Shown: positions 1-12,559 of the stretch, one piece after another
Position numbering within the stretch: position 1 is the stretch's first letter
Layout: every line of letters starts with the position of its first letter
NCBI GenBank assembly: GCA_002682825.1
Contig: NOKP01000010.1
Location: forward strand, 248,001 to 312,000
Reading direction: 5' to 3'
Origin: Neonectria sp. B-13
Lineage: Eukaryota; Ascomycota; Sordariomycetes; Hypocreales; Nectriaceae
DNA: 64,000 bases
Made by a program: the position numbers and the translations under genes
Notes under the pieces: generated by a model
Told to the model about the DNA's origin: nothing
Databases searched by the model: none
What the model saw: only the letters and a program-made list of their open reading frames with translations

Positions 1-2893
1 CGAGCACTAACACCTCCTGTGGGGTGTTTCCTCATCTTCCGTCTTCCCTGTACCTTCATTACTTGTTGCCTCTTCCCTCGTTTCCTTTCTTCTTCACGAT
101 GCAGCACTATCAGCCTCCCCGAGCCCCAACCCTCCCCGGCCCCAGCCCCTGAACGCGGTCACGATGGAGCGTCTGGCAAAGCAGCGACCAATGCCGGCCC
201 TTGGATGCATCCCCTCCTCGACATCCACCAGCGATGGCACCTTTCTTAGCCCTCGAGAGTTCATTGCCGGCGGAACATGGCTTCCAACCCGACTCGATCG
301 ATGACAGCCCTAAGCCCCTCGACCACGTTGCTTGTCTCCATCATCCAGTCTCGAATCGAATATTTTCTTCACAAAGTCCGGCATCACTACTCGCCAGCAG
401 GAACATTGACGAAGTGGCAGTTGTTCAGGATGGTTTCTTCGATGGATTGTCCGTGTTCTTCGATGGAATGTACGTGTTCCGATGCTCTCTCGTCCAGGTA
501 AGCCTCCGCCCGCTGCTCTGCACGACACCTTCGGCATACCATCAAGCACACGACACTCCCGTGCCTGTCGATCGGCCAGGAGCCGTTGTTAACATTCGCC
601 TACACGTAGAGATGGAAGCGAACGATCTTACACCCCGACCCCCTCCAGAGCCGAAAGCCCCTCGATCCCCCTGAGCCGCTATCTCTCCTCCTTGGATGAT
701 CCCATCAACGCTTCGTTGACTGATTTATCTCGCAACATCGTCCCCGTCGCTTTCCGCCTCCGACAGCTTTGCTTCAGAGCTCTACGTGCGTTCCATCGCC
801 GTCAGCAGGATCGTTCAGTCGACCTACTCTATATGGGTGCTCAGTTCAATGGGGTTTGAGAACCGCCCGCTCCCAAAGTGGCGGATGGGGACGAGACGTG
901 GCCTGCCGCGAGCTCTTCTCGTCGCTGTCAGTCCCTGAGAAAATTATGCGTAAGGCGAAGACCACAACTGTCAGTCATACATCAGACTAACCATGAGGCA
1001 GGTCAACAACCAAAAACTCTCCATTGATATCTCCCACACCAGTGTGTCCTACTGCTTCGACGCAGTGGCTGTACCTCGAAATCTGGGACACGAACTGCCA
1101 CGAGCGCAACCTCAATCTGCTCTGTAACCCCTGACAGTCAGCTTTGACTTGAGGCACCGCCTGGGATTCTCCATTCCATGCACCGCACTCGTTTCTCGGC
1201 AGATGCCTCCAGATCCGTCGGCATTCTTTCCTGCGCCCACAAACTACATACACTGTTTGTACACTGCTTTTGCAATTGCTACGAAGGAATCTACGGTGCT
1301 TATATTTCTTGTCGGTGTTTGTCTGCACTTCCTTATTTCCTTCGTCGCCACTCCAACGTTTCTACATCCCCCCCTACTCCTCCTACTTTCAATCACTATT
1401 TCGACTTCCGCATCTAAGACTTGCAATCAGTCTCGTCGCCTTGGTATATCCAGCACTGAGCTTTATGCATGTGAGAGTTGGAGGTGAGTCAATACTATTG
1501 ATCTTATAGCAACACATCCTAACTTCGCTTAGATTCCGCCAACCCTGTCTAGCGCCAGAAGGCCTGTTTGGACGTTGGACGTCACGATAACCTCAGCGTC
1601 CCTGTCACAGAGCCTCAACCCCACCTGTTTGGTTCACACGAACGTTCCGGGGTACATGGGTGGCGCACGTTAGGCTCCTAAGCTTCCTGCCGTCTCCCGT
1701 GGCCTGTGGTCACAGGACGGGATTAGGCTGGGAGCTCGCATGCCGTCTTGGTTGAGCTAAAAACGACTGGGGCAGATCGGTGGATACGCCAAATGAGATC
1801 GCAGGTAGAAGAGACCTGGGTTCGGATTTACGGTCGCTACGGGCCGTAGCGTACGCTCCCTGCTTGCCGTGGATTGCCCCCTCTGGCCATGCAGAAGTTC
1901 TGTGCGTCATGCTTGAGCATGGATTGGTCTTGTCTATGTTACGCATAAGGTATCCTGGCCATCGAGGGCTTTAGGCTTCGCTGGGCAGCCATGGGTTGGG
2001 AACCTTACTCGCTACCATAATTTCCCCTTGCCCAATCCCTCAAATCGAACCCCAATGCCCACCACTGACTGTCGTTACTACGAACCTGCGCTTCGTTCGT
2101 TTTCAGTCAACAGACATCGCGCTTCCTCAAGTATCGCGACGCGCTGGCTTGACCTTCCCCTTGCATTGCATCGTCATAGGGAGTGCCCACAGGTTTCCTA
2201 ACCTCAGTGCCTTCTTCTTCCGACGCGATGTCTCCGTTCCATCAGTAGTGCCCAAGTGAAGATGCCGAGGACCACCATAGTGAAGACGCCACGTGTGCGT
2301 CTGGACACAAGGGAATTCTTTTCCGCTCTGGCACTCCATCCACCAATTCCAGATGCCAGGTCCTCGAGCGCAGGAGTGAGGGTTTTTATTATGCGGGGAT
2401 TTAGTTGAAGAGGGGCAAAAGGATGCAGCTTCGTTAGTTGGATGCCCTTATTTCCTCACGTCACATGTGGGGTTGCTTCGTACCCGTAGCGTCTAGTATT
2501 GGCGTCGGCTCCAGAAGTTTTTAGAGAGAGCTCCGACCATCTTCACCAACAAGCTCTTCGCTAAACAGAATGGGAAGATTCATACAGTGCTGTCAAAATG
2601 TGGTGGAAAGAGGAGTGGACTAAGTGGCGAGGAAAGGCAGCAATCCAACCTGGGGGGGAATCCACGAAAGGAATGCCCTCTAAGCAGGGCACTGAGTTGC
2701 CCCTTATGACCCACTAAGCCCCACTAAAGCAGCCCAGTTTATAGTTGTATGTTTGTCAAACTTCTGAATGAGCCAGCGACAGTCGATCAATTCAATGCAA
2801 TACGAGAAGTCAACTACAAGCCCAGTTCTGGTGGATGATACCAAATGAGAATGTGCGAAGAGACCACAAATGCCATGTTTGGTGGCCGACTTA
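1..2893. other. Gene-poor stretch, no supportable gene
   Basis: No intact gene could be supported. Between about 160 and 960 on the + strand, short protein-like stretches (Ser/Thr-rich, then Arg/Leu-rich) appear in different frames interrupted by stops, which would fit a decayed gene, but no family was recognised and no splice model restores a frame. The remainder shows only short chance ORFs on both strands. Confidence 0.5.
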
Positions 2894-3083
2894 CCGGCTT
2901 TGGCGAGAACTTGCCGGTGACGAGAAATTGCCGGGTTTGACAAAATATCGCTGTTTTTGACGAGATTTCGCCGGTTATGAAGAAATCCATTTCTTAACAG
3001 AAGATCCGTATTTTAACGAGATATTATTGGCCTTGACGACATATTGCCGTCTTGGACAAGATGTCTTTGCTCATGGCGAAATA
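2894..3083. repeat. Degenerate ~20-bp minisatellite
   Basis: About ten imperfect tandem copies of a 16-21 nt unit can be read, roughly 'ccggtttTGACGAGAtatTg'. Recurrent words are ttgacgaga, ttaacgaga, ttgacgaca and tggacaaga, each followed by a tattg/tttcg/tctt-like end and often ccg. Copies have drifted by substitutions and small indels, so no two neighbours are identical. It lies in noncoding DNA, and no ORF spans it in a coherent frame. Confidence 0.6.
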
Positions 3084-4399
3084 CAATCCCACCTTTTCGG
3101 CTCGGAAGTGAGACGGCCTCGCGGAACGGATCCGGCAGCACCCACCAGGGTTTGAAGCCACAACTGTCTAGCAGAAGCAAGAAAAAATTCCGAGTGATTC
3201 ATAGGCCGACAGTACATTAACGAATAATTGAAACAAGTATTGACGTGCAAGGCAACGTAGTGCCTGGTAACAGCCGTCGACGGACAGGAGGCTGACACAG
3301 GCTGTACCGGAAGACATGGGTGCCTCACCGTACAGGGCTTAAAGGACGACCGCCGCGGGTGACGGGCGCTGAAGCTGCCGACCAATCGGCAGCAGTCATC
3401 ATGACCGAAACTAACACGTCTCAGCTCTCAAGTCCCTGTCTGGGGCGTCTCTCATCGATGCTTTCATACCTCGCGTGCTTTTTAGTGTCGCGCCCAGGCT
3501 AGCAGATAAGTTACCCGTCGAGACTCCTCCGCTAAGCCTACCGGCTTCCCCACCTCCCGGTTCCTGTAAGGTCTTGAGCATCTACGGATAAATGTCTTGG
3601 ATTTTGAGCCCGTTGACAGCTATTGGTGTACGGTGGGCCCTCCGCGTCTCTCACTGGCGGGTGAGTGGGCTTGCTACAGTACCATGGCCCTATGTTCTGC
3701 GCGCTGTCGAATCCAAACTTGGGCAGAGATGACTTGACGCAGCGCCCGCCCAATGGTCTCGCCCTGTTTGTTGTTTCGCTCTTCCGGTGACACCATCTCC
3801 CTACCTTCTGGCGGAAAGGGGAAAACAGGCAATCGCTACGCCTGTGTGATGCCTCGGAAGGTTACATGGTCGTACTTGGTGAGCTAGTGGTGCGTTGTCT
3901 CATGCAAGCCATCATTCCTTGGTAGCCTATGGCCAGCCTGAGGTACGTTTTGCATCCGACGGTCAAGAAGTGGTTTGATCCTACCAAATCCACTGTTGGT
4001 CAGCATTCCCAACCTCGCCAGTGCCATGGAAATGGTATCTAGCCATGGGTGCAAAGGCCCGGGCCGCCCGATAGCCATCCTTGGATGGGTCCAATTTTCT
4101 TTTCTCGCAGTGGTGTGTTGGTATTTCTTTGTGGCTCCGGCAGTGTTGGTGGACAGGTCGCAGAGGATTTGGGACTCTCTACCGAGGCCCTGGAGGGATT
4201 GAATGATAATGCCAGAAGCCCCAGGAAATCCAAGAAATCCAAGAAATTAGAGGATGGCTCGCATTACTAACTTCTTTGAGAACAAGCTGTTTATTTTCAA
4301 CCCCTTTTCCTAAAAGAAGAAAGCCGTGACTGAATGTCACCTAAGTTCCGCCTAAGATCCTAGAATCAGTTGCGGGAAGTGTGATAGGAGCAATCTCAG
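3084..4399. other. Noncoding stretch, nothing recognised
   Basis: Only short ORFs in conflicting frames are present. No family motif, tRNA-like element or repeat was recognised. The end of one short + strand ORF (near 4200-4270) is Ser/Lys-rich but has no other sign of being a gene. Confidence 0.4.
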
Positions 4400-4501
4400 C
4401 TGCAATTGCAACAACTAGAGCTGCAATGCTGATAATTGGACCTGCAATTCCAACAATTAGAGCTGTAATTGCCAGTAATTGCAATTCTAGCAATTACAGC
4501 T
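4400..4501. repeat. 42-nt direct repeat with terminal 12-bp hairpin
   Basis: Two 28-nt blocks at 4400-4427 and 4442-4469 are nearly identical (each begins ctgcaatt and contains caacaa.tagagctg), giving a 42-nt period. The second runs into an inverted repeat: the arm at 4461-4472 is the exact reverse complement of 4490-4501, with a 17-nt spacer containing more aattgc words. The block is therefore a small nested structure of direct and inverted copies. No gene adjoins it. Confidence 0.65.
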
Positions 4502-7500
4502 GCGGGAACAATAAGTGGTGTGCGGATCCTGCTGGAGCGAGGGGTGTGCGTCTCACAGCACTGCGCTCATGGGATGACGATGCAGCCTCGGCTCGCACTC
4601 GCCTGGTTTGGGGCTTTTTTCTTTCTCTTCTTCACTCATTGCCACCGCCTTTTGAAGTGATTGTGATTGTCCTTTGGAACGTGCCCGCACGCGTCAGATG
4701 ACGTGCTGGTTCTACCCCCTTTACAGCGTGGATCGTCTGAGCAATCTGTTGAATATGCGGTGAAAAGGAGCGGTATTGGTGCTGAACGGGGGTTTCAACT
4801 GAACTCGTGAAGTGTATCCGTCGGGCGTTTACTCTGTCCACGCCGCTACGTTTCATTTCTAGACCAGGTATATGACGAGGGGAGATCTATATGCGACATT
4901 GTGGAGAGACCAGACGCTCCGAGATTGAAGGGAATGAAGGAACACAATCATCGGGAGCACTGACTGAATATAGATGTAAGCATGCGTGAACATCATTGAA
5001 TTGCACAACACCAGAGTGGACAACTACCTCTCCCTCCCCGAGACTCCGACAGAGTGATTCCCTTGACTAAGGTGGCCAGATCCCGTCGCATCTTGTTAAT
5101 CTTCAAGGTCTCATGCGCAGCACAGTTGCAAGGTCTGCATGCCTGGTATGACCTTACGTGGTTGACGGAATGAAGCTTGTGTATGTTCGATGAGCCGAAC
5201 CTTCTAGCTTAAACCAAGATTGAAGCGGGTGCAGCCACACTCCTAGCGTTGCCGCCAGTTAAGAATGACCACAGGACCGCAGAAATAGCAGCAAACTGAA
5301 TATCGCATCTAACTTTTAGAACCACCAGTCGTGGTCTTGGCAGCGTTGGAACCCGAATTTCCGTCATGCTTGTTGACTTCCGGAGACACGGCGACGCGGC
5401 ATAGGCGGCACAAAATGGCGAGCGCGTTGTCGCGAAGAAACTCCTTGACGCGCTGGGCCTGGGTGGATAGACCATCTGGAGCAGCAAGATGCTCGCAACT
5501 TCTTAATCCGGGTCAATGCGGATGCTCTGATCTTTGGTACGGAATTTCGGCGTGTCTTACCCGCAAACCTCGCTGATGTTCACCTCCATAGAAGCAGTGT
5601 CGCTGCATTGATCCATGACAAGGTTGATTTCTCTTGGGAATACTCCAGACGTTGGAAGTTTGAAGGAAACTGAGGTTGGGTATGGAACTTTGGAAGGTGA
5701 GTGAGAAGTAGAACTAAATTTGAATAGAGAGAGTCACGATGGTGTTTATATAATGTCGCGACGTTTGCTGTATTTAAGAGCCATTGGTTACTGACGAAGT
5801 CGATGAACATCTCCAGGATCATTGAGCAGTCGTACGAAAAGGGCCAACGAGAAATCACCATGTAGCGCCCGGGCGTAGGAGAGAAAAAGACGAATGCGGC
5901 ATGTCTCTAAAAATCAGAGAAAACGCAAGTGAGACAGGGCATGGCTCGATCGGGGTTAATTACTGGGGAGAAAAGAGAAGGGTATTGGGGGGCGGGGGCA
6001 ACAAAACATCAACCGAAGGTCGAGACCGAGATGAGATAACAACTTGGCGAGATAGGGACTGAAGGCATCGCGAAAGTGGAAAGTGGGAGGAAAGAGATAA
6101 CATGAGCCCGCATGTATGATCAGCCCTGTGTCTCGGGGGCACTTCATGTGGAAATCGGCGAAACCGAGAACGTCACCGGGACTGAGACAATGGGAACATC
6201 GCCGGGGACTGAGACAAGGGGGGTGGCGAAACTTTAATTCATTCGCCACGCAGCAATGCCAGAATCACGGGATCGCGGATGGCGAGAAATTGATGCCATG
6301 GTTGGTTTGTTTTGTTCTGTAACCTAATCTGTCCGGTGATCAACGTGGCGGGCGGTACAGAAGCAGGAGGGGCAAGAGGGGACCGGTACTCACGTAGTTT
6401 CCTCGCGCGCCGTTGCCACATGTTGTTTCCTCAGCACGTTTTCGGGAGCACCCTTGTGCAGTATGTAGTCCAATGATGTCATATGCCTGTGCTTCCGCGA
6501 ATGTGAGTTGGTGTGCGGGGAGAATGTGACAGTACCTCCGGGTCCGAGTCTAAGGAACGGGCGTCTCTTTGGTGCGAATGTGAGACTAGCTGGCTTGGCC
6601 GAATACCCAGGCACAGGCTCTTTTGCTCTGTCGGCTTGTTTTTCTGTATTTCTAGGTTCTCGGGAAGGCATTACTGTCGAGCTAAGAGCTTTGGTGAAGC
6701 CGTTGACAAGCCTGGCCTATGGGTAAGCTTGCGTTGAGGCCATCGCCGTGAATATCTCAGATGCCCATGCCCAGTGCTCCCTTTTCTCTTGTCCTTTCCT
6801 CCACCTCAAACTGCCTGTTTCAAACAAATTGTGTTCTCTCTGTGCTACACGCATGGCAATTCGGGGGGAAAGAGGGAAGGGGGGGTGTGATGTAGTGCGA
6901 CCGTGGACACGTGAGTTTGCTATGCCACGAACTAAACATGCCTCACCTCAAGGTGCTTCTCGAAGAAAGTCGCTGGGCTTTATCCTTTAGCTTTGTTTCC
7001 CCTTTGGCTTTGTTTCCCCTTGGCCATCCCAGCCTCCTGCCCTTCTTTCCCCGGTTCCCCGTTCCCCGTGCTCTCGCCATCCTCGCGCCTGACCCTGGGC
7101 CAATCAACCAGTTGGCAAAACGCCTCAACCAACCCCCACTACCAAATGGAGAGTGCAGAACTCAGCGCCAAGGGAACCCTGGGTTCGGTGCAGATATTCC
7201 CCTCCAAAGGCTGCGACATATTCAGTTATCATGGTACGTCATAGGTAGTTGCCCGATCGCGTTGCCCACCTCGCTGGTCCCCTGATCGATGCCAATCGCA
7301 CGTCCACGTGGTTTGTTAGAAGTACGTACATCCAGTACCGAACACATGACGTTCCAAAAACAGTAGACGAATTACCATGCCTTGCTTGCTTACCTGCTTC
7401 CTGCTTCCTGTAGCATATCTAGCCACCGAGATAGATCTTCACTTACACCTGTGACCACCCGGTCGCTCATCTAGTTGTGGCGACAAACTTGGGCGATGAA

Positions 7501-10500
7501 GCCCCGTGACAATGACCCTCGACGCAGATTGACAGAGTAATCTGCTCCTTTCACAACGAATAATCAGGTTTCGACAGGTGTTTTGCTTAGTCCGACGGCC
7601 TTAATGACTAATATGCACACACCATATTTAGGCCCTTACACTTATGCATTAGTTGCACAAATACACAATTATGGATAGTTATACATTTGCCTCTACACAA
7701 CACATCACCGTGTCAAGGAAACTAAACCACCAACTTACTCATGAAAGCACCAACTTCAAGTGTCATGTGAGTATTATTGTCCTCAAATAGTTGCAGGAGT
7801 TTTTTTGAGTCTAATAGTAAACATTTAGGTAGAATTGAACATCCGTTCATAAAATCAGGATCGTATCCAATGACCAAGTCTCCCCCCCTCCCAGAAGAAA
7901 AGCCCAAGCACACTAATTAGTAGACGCGTGTTAAACATAAGAAACATACAAAGAACTTTGAGAGACTGAGACTATAGTTGGCGTCATACAGGTTCTCAAA
8001 ACAGACCTAGATAGCCCCACGCTGTCTTCGACCTTCTCCTTCCATGACAAACACTCCCTGAACAAGAAAAACACATACAAGTACATCCTTACTAAATTAA
8101 ACAAATTCCTGGTGGTGTTGGAGAAGAATTTCAATCGCCAGTCACGCCTGGAAGTTCAACTCGGCATTTTGCCTGAGTTGTTCTGCCAACCTACTTCTTT
8201 TTTGGGTCTTGATTGGCGGTTGAGGTGTTTTTCTGAGTCGTGGATGAGGCAACTTTATTGAGTCGGTAGCTGAAAGGCAGCTCGGGGTCTTGGAGAAATA
8301 TCTCAACACTATGGCCCTCGATTTTGGAGGGAGCTGAACCTTCGCAGCATCTGAATACACACTGGATTAACTAATGTTCCACCATACTGGTCAGGGAGAG
8401 TCTGCGAGCAGCTCACTTGCAATCTTGGCTCCGGTTCATGGCCATGGAGGAAGTATCGGTGTTCTCGGCCATTGTGCTCCTGGCGTTTTTGTTTATGGTG
8501 TCGGGCAGGTGTGTTATGAATTGAGTGCTTTGTTGCTCAGGGTATACCGTCAACTTGCCACGCGGAAACGCTCTTTATTTATAAGTTATAGCTCAAGTAC
8601 TTGGTTCCGATTTGTTGTGAATTGGGTCACTTATCGACTCCGGCTTTCAACAAGGCCCTTGCTCGACCCCGCAGGAACCTCGATGCAATGGTGATTGGAT
8701 ACGAAGCAAGACTAGACACCGGACACGAGACATGGCTGGTGTAGCTTAACGTCAAAGGAAAAGAAGCAAAGAAAATGTGTTAGAACTGATATGTGACATC
8801 TCATTTCTACACTAGGTGAAACGCCGTCGGGTGGCGGCGCGGGACGACGGGGGTTTTAGCGTCTACATGGGCAAAGGGCTCGAGTTCTTAAACTTACGAC
8901 AAAGCCAGATGCATTATTGCCTACTTTGAACTAGTCATAATCAGCCCAAAGAGTGGATCCAGCAAGATACTTCTCCCTTGTACTATGAACGGGCCTAGGA
9001 CCTTGCTGTTGCGACTTTGTTTCGGGGCACGGTCGTGGTAACTATTGCACCTGAGAAGAGGGCGTTCACCTCGGGACCGCGACAACGATACCCGGGGCCA
9101 TGATCCTAGTCCCAGGCAAGCTTCTGCGGGTATGGCCTGCGACATTTGGTTGGCCAGCTAGCAGACGGAGGCCGTCATCTTCATCTCGGCTGCGTGGGTA
9201 TGGTTCTATGCAGAGCCTCAAGCACCGGCCGCGTGTGGGACTCTCGGTGCAGATTACATGATATTTGTTGCGTCCGAGCGTGCAGAATTATCGTTAGGCG
9301 AAGAGCCTTTTGGGCTAGGCGCGACGCTTTCAAGTTTGGGTGTTACCACATAATTCCTTGTGTCAGCAACGGTGCCGATGATACCGTGAGTCCACGATCA
9401 ATTGCAAGGGCGGGGGCTTGGTTGAACCGGCCTCGAGACCAAGGGAAAAGGAAATGAACGACAACAAACAGGAAATTGAATTGAGTTGTGTTGTGTTGTG
9501 TTGAGTAAGATGAACCCTGTGCATGAACCCATCGTGAGTGGGCGTCAAATCAGACTCGATATATTTCCTGACAACTCGATGTTGCTTTTTCAGGCCTTGT
9601 CATCTCATCTCCGTCGATCATCACTTGCCCCAGTTGGGCTGACAGACCTGGTCGTGATCACGGTATCCCTGGGGCTACAAAACCAGCTGACAGCTGAAAC
9701 GCCGCGACGTGTTTCGAGACGAGATGGTGCCTTTCTCGTATTCCATACTTAGTATGCATCCCGGGTTCACAACACGCTCATGGGAAAACGAAAATAGCAA
9801 CGGTTTCTACTTGGAGATTGTGAGTGGTTGATGTGATTCTAATTGTTTCATAACATTGGAAGACTGGCGCAAGCGAGCAACTAGAAGGCGAAGCAGCACA
9901 GTACATGCCACCCGGTTTTACTACACGGGAGAGGCCAGCCGTGGGACCCTACCTACGTACCTCACAGCAGTGCGTAGGTAGATGCTTGTACCTGCATGGG
10001 GCCCTTTTCAGAAAGAGAGACATTGGATTTATGGCTGATCAGCGCGTGTTAGGGAGTGCGTCGTCACTAGTCGGCAACATTCCCCGCGATTCAAAGCTTG
10101 GAAGGAACCCATCACTTGGATCCCAGTCCATTTTTCGACCGCGAGTGGGCTGCATTGCATACCTTCATCAAAGGCGGTGCAGGATCGGAAGAAGCGGTGA
10201 GTCCTGGGTCTCTTAGATTCCAGGTCCGTATGCAGTGTGTGTCCAATAATGGGATTGCCGATGTGTCAGCGCAGCCTGTTCCACCACTCAGCAGAAAGTC
10301 ACCTGCAAACTGCGTCGACGCCCCCATCCCAAGTTCCGACTCTACGGACATCCTGGCCCTGGACAACCATGTCTAGCCAACGATGCCCAGGTGGAGATTT
10401 CCAAATGACTCCGCTAATATGCCATTCTCAGTTACTTGCCTACCACTGCAGACCAGGGGGTTTCAATATCCAGGTTCCTTGGCGGCCAGATCGCCACCGC

Positions 10501-11833
10501 CAAACTCCTACACTGCCCTACTTCTCGTCTGCTACACCTGCAAGTTAATCGTGGCCGCACCCTCGTAATTTTGCTGCGGGCGTAGTCATCTGCACTTGGG
10601 GTCACGGGCCACTTCACGGTGCCTGCAATTTCCTTCCAAGACATTTTCTTCGTCTCATGCAGCAAGCTCGATGAAGAAATCACGACGCCCGGTTGCGTTG
10701 CCCCTAACTTAGTCTGATTGTTTGCTTCCCTCACCGGTCGATTTTATGCAGGTTAAGTGACGCATCGGTGGTACGTTCAATAGTCACCCAGGTACCATGC
10801 CACTAAACTGGACTAGATCACCAGATAGCCTGACTTGGTTGGAATGACGTGACAGACCATTTGCTTCAAATATCTCGATTGCAAGGGAGGTGAAAGCGGG
10901 GACAAAGATCGCCTAGATTTGTAGACGTCTTGATTACGTCGGTTTCGGCATCGCTGGCGTTAACGGGCGGTGGCCAATACCAGAGGCCTGCGGGAAACAA
11001 AACGGGTATCTCTCCGCTAACAGAAAAGCAATATTCAGATTCGGTCAATTGTAATTGACAAGGGGTAGACAGAATAGTGGTAGGAAGTTGACATGAAGGA
11101 AGTCCAGGACATCCAAGTTTGTTAAGGTTAAGATCCGTGCAAATTGAATGGTAACCAATGCATCGAGGTTCTGGTATTCATTGCGGTCGCTCGTTGTAAA
11201 GCCGTAACTAGATACGCCAGATAACAGAACAGCCCAAGTTTACTCCAGGCAGCGTCAGTACTCTTTTCGAGGAATATCAGATGCCAGGTCGCCTTGTCCC
11301 GGCACACATGGCATGCCTTGCAAGAAGGCAAGAGTGGGAGCGTTCGCTGACAATCCAATTGGCAATAGAGAAGATCTGATATCGACGCAGCAGTACATAA
11401 CGTAGAAAAGACTTCGCTTGCCACTTTTAGGCGATGAGTTTGCGGCCACTAATGACTTGTTCTTCAAGATGAGTCAAGAAGAAATTTCCCCAACAGGCCT
11501 TGTAGCTCTGTTGTCTGAGTAAAACTCTATCTAAGAATCTCGCAACCGCCGCTTTATTACTGATCTCCAGCCCACCGGAAAGGAGTTACGAGCCAGTATT
11601 GATCTTACGCCTAACAACGTGCTCCAACATGAAGGATATTTTGCTCTCACTTTCAGCCCATCTAGAGGCTGAGAATAATGAATAATACAGCAGCTGCACC
11701 AAGTACACCCCTATCATACGCCTTACGACCGGTACTGATGATAATATGAGGGTCCTCGTAGACACCACCGCCGGGAGGATAGTGCTCCTTAGTCTTGGTA
11801 GAAGTCATGCTGCAGTCTGGGCTAGTGCAGGGC
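4502..11833. other. Long gene-poor stretch
   Basis: Over 7 kb with no supportable gene on either strand. ORFs are short (under about 130 codons), mostly lack ATG context, and show no recognisable domain or splice-linked partner. The part from about 7560 to 8370 is visibly AT-rich. Minor direct repeats occur, for example two tttg(g/t)ctttgtttcccctt copies near 6990-7022. The content is probably decayed or non-functional DNA. Confidence 0.45.
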
Positions 11834-12024
11834 GCCTCGGGCTTGGGGGCCGGGTAACGCAACCCTCACCTGTGCAAAGAACCTCAGGCTTGGAGGGAGT
11901 GTCAACACATTATTTGCCAGTGCAAGGAGCCACAGGATTAACCGGCGGCTCGGCGCTGCCATCGCCGGGGCAGGGAACCTCGGACTTTGAGCGAGGCGTA
12001 ACACAGGCCTCGCCAGTGAATTTA
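11834..12024. repeat. Four-copy 48-bp degenerate tandem repeat
   Basis: Four consecutive 47-48 bp units start at about 11834, 11881, 11929 and 11977. Each begins with (g/a)cctc(a/g)g-like sequence and contains a gtaac/gtcaac/ggctc middle and a late c(c/t)agt/ccggg stretch. The period is a multiple of three, and the + strand stays open through all four copies, giving a 16-residue protein-level period (units end in PSPVQ, LPVQG, PSPGQ and QASPV). A partial fifth copy may begin near 12025. It could be a relic of a repeat-containing coding sequence or a noncoding minisatellite. Confidence 0.55.
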
Positions 12025-12559
12025 TGGACTTCGACAGCCGCAAAAAGGCGACAGTTCTCAGCGTGGCACTCTCGTTTCCCCCATGTTCAGACTTAGAGGG
12101 ATGGGATTTCCTTGCTGTTGCATCCATGGGCGACCGGGAACTTGACGAAATCGCATCCTTTGGGAGGGTAGTCGTGGCCGCGAGTCCAGTTATTTGGCGG
12201 TGGAAACTCCAGCAAGGTGGCACAATGATTGACTGTTCGAAAATTCGTGGAGGCTTGCATTCTTCGGGTAGACATTGGTGGTGGTAGGACAGTCCTCGAC
12301 CTCAGGTGGGCATTCAAGGTGAATCACTAGGTGCTCATCCTAACCAGGCGGCTTGTAACCCTCCAGAGGGCAAGAAGGGTGAGACTCCGGACCATGATCA
12401 GCACCCGGGGGCAGCCCATAACCAGAGGTGGGAAATGGTTACTTCGTTCCGACCGGTGGCTCGCAGCTCTCCGAGGTTCAGTTGTGATGACGGATCGAGG
12501 GGTGCTTTCAGACCTACGCTTTTCTATCTTTTGAGGGATGTTCATTGTTTTCGAGATGC

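Noticed and set aside
2040..2070. Possible tRNA T-arm (ttcga-like words) on either strand
   Set aside because: The flanking bases do not pair as a 5-bp T-stem and no acceptor or anticodon arms could be placed. Similar isolated ttcga words elsewhere in the window were rejected for the same reason.
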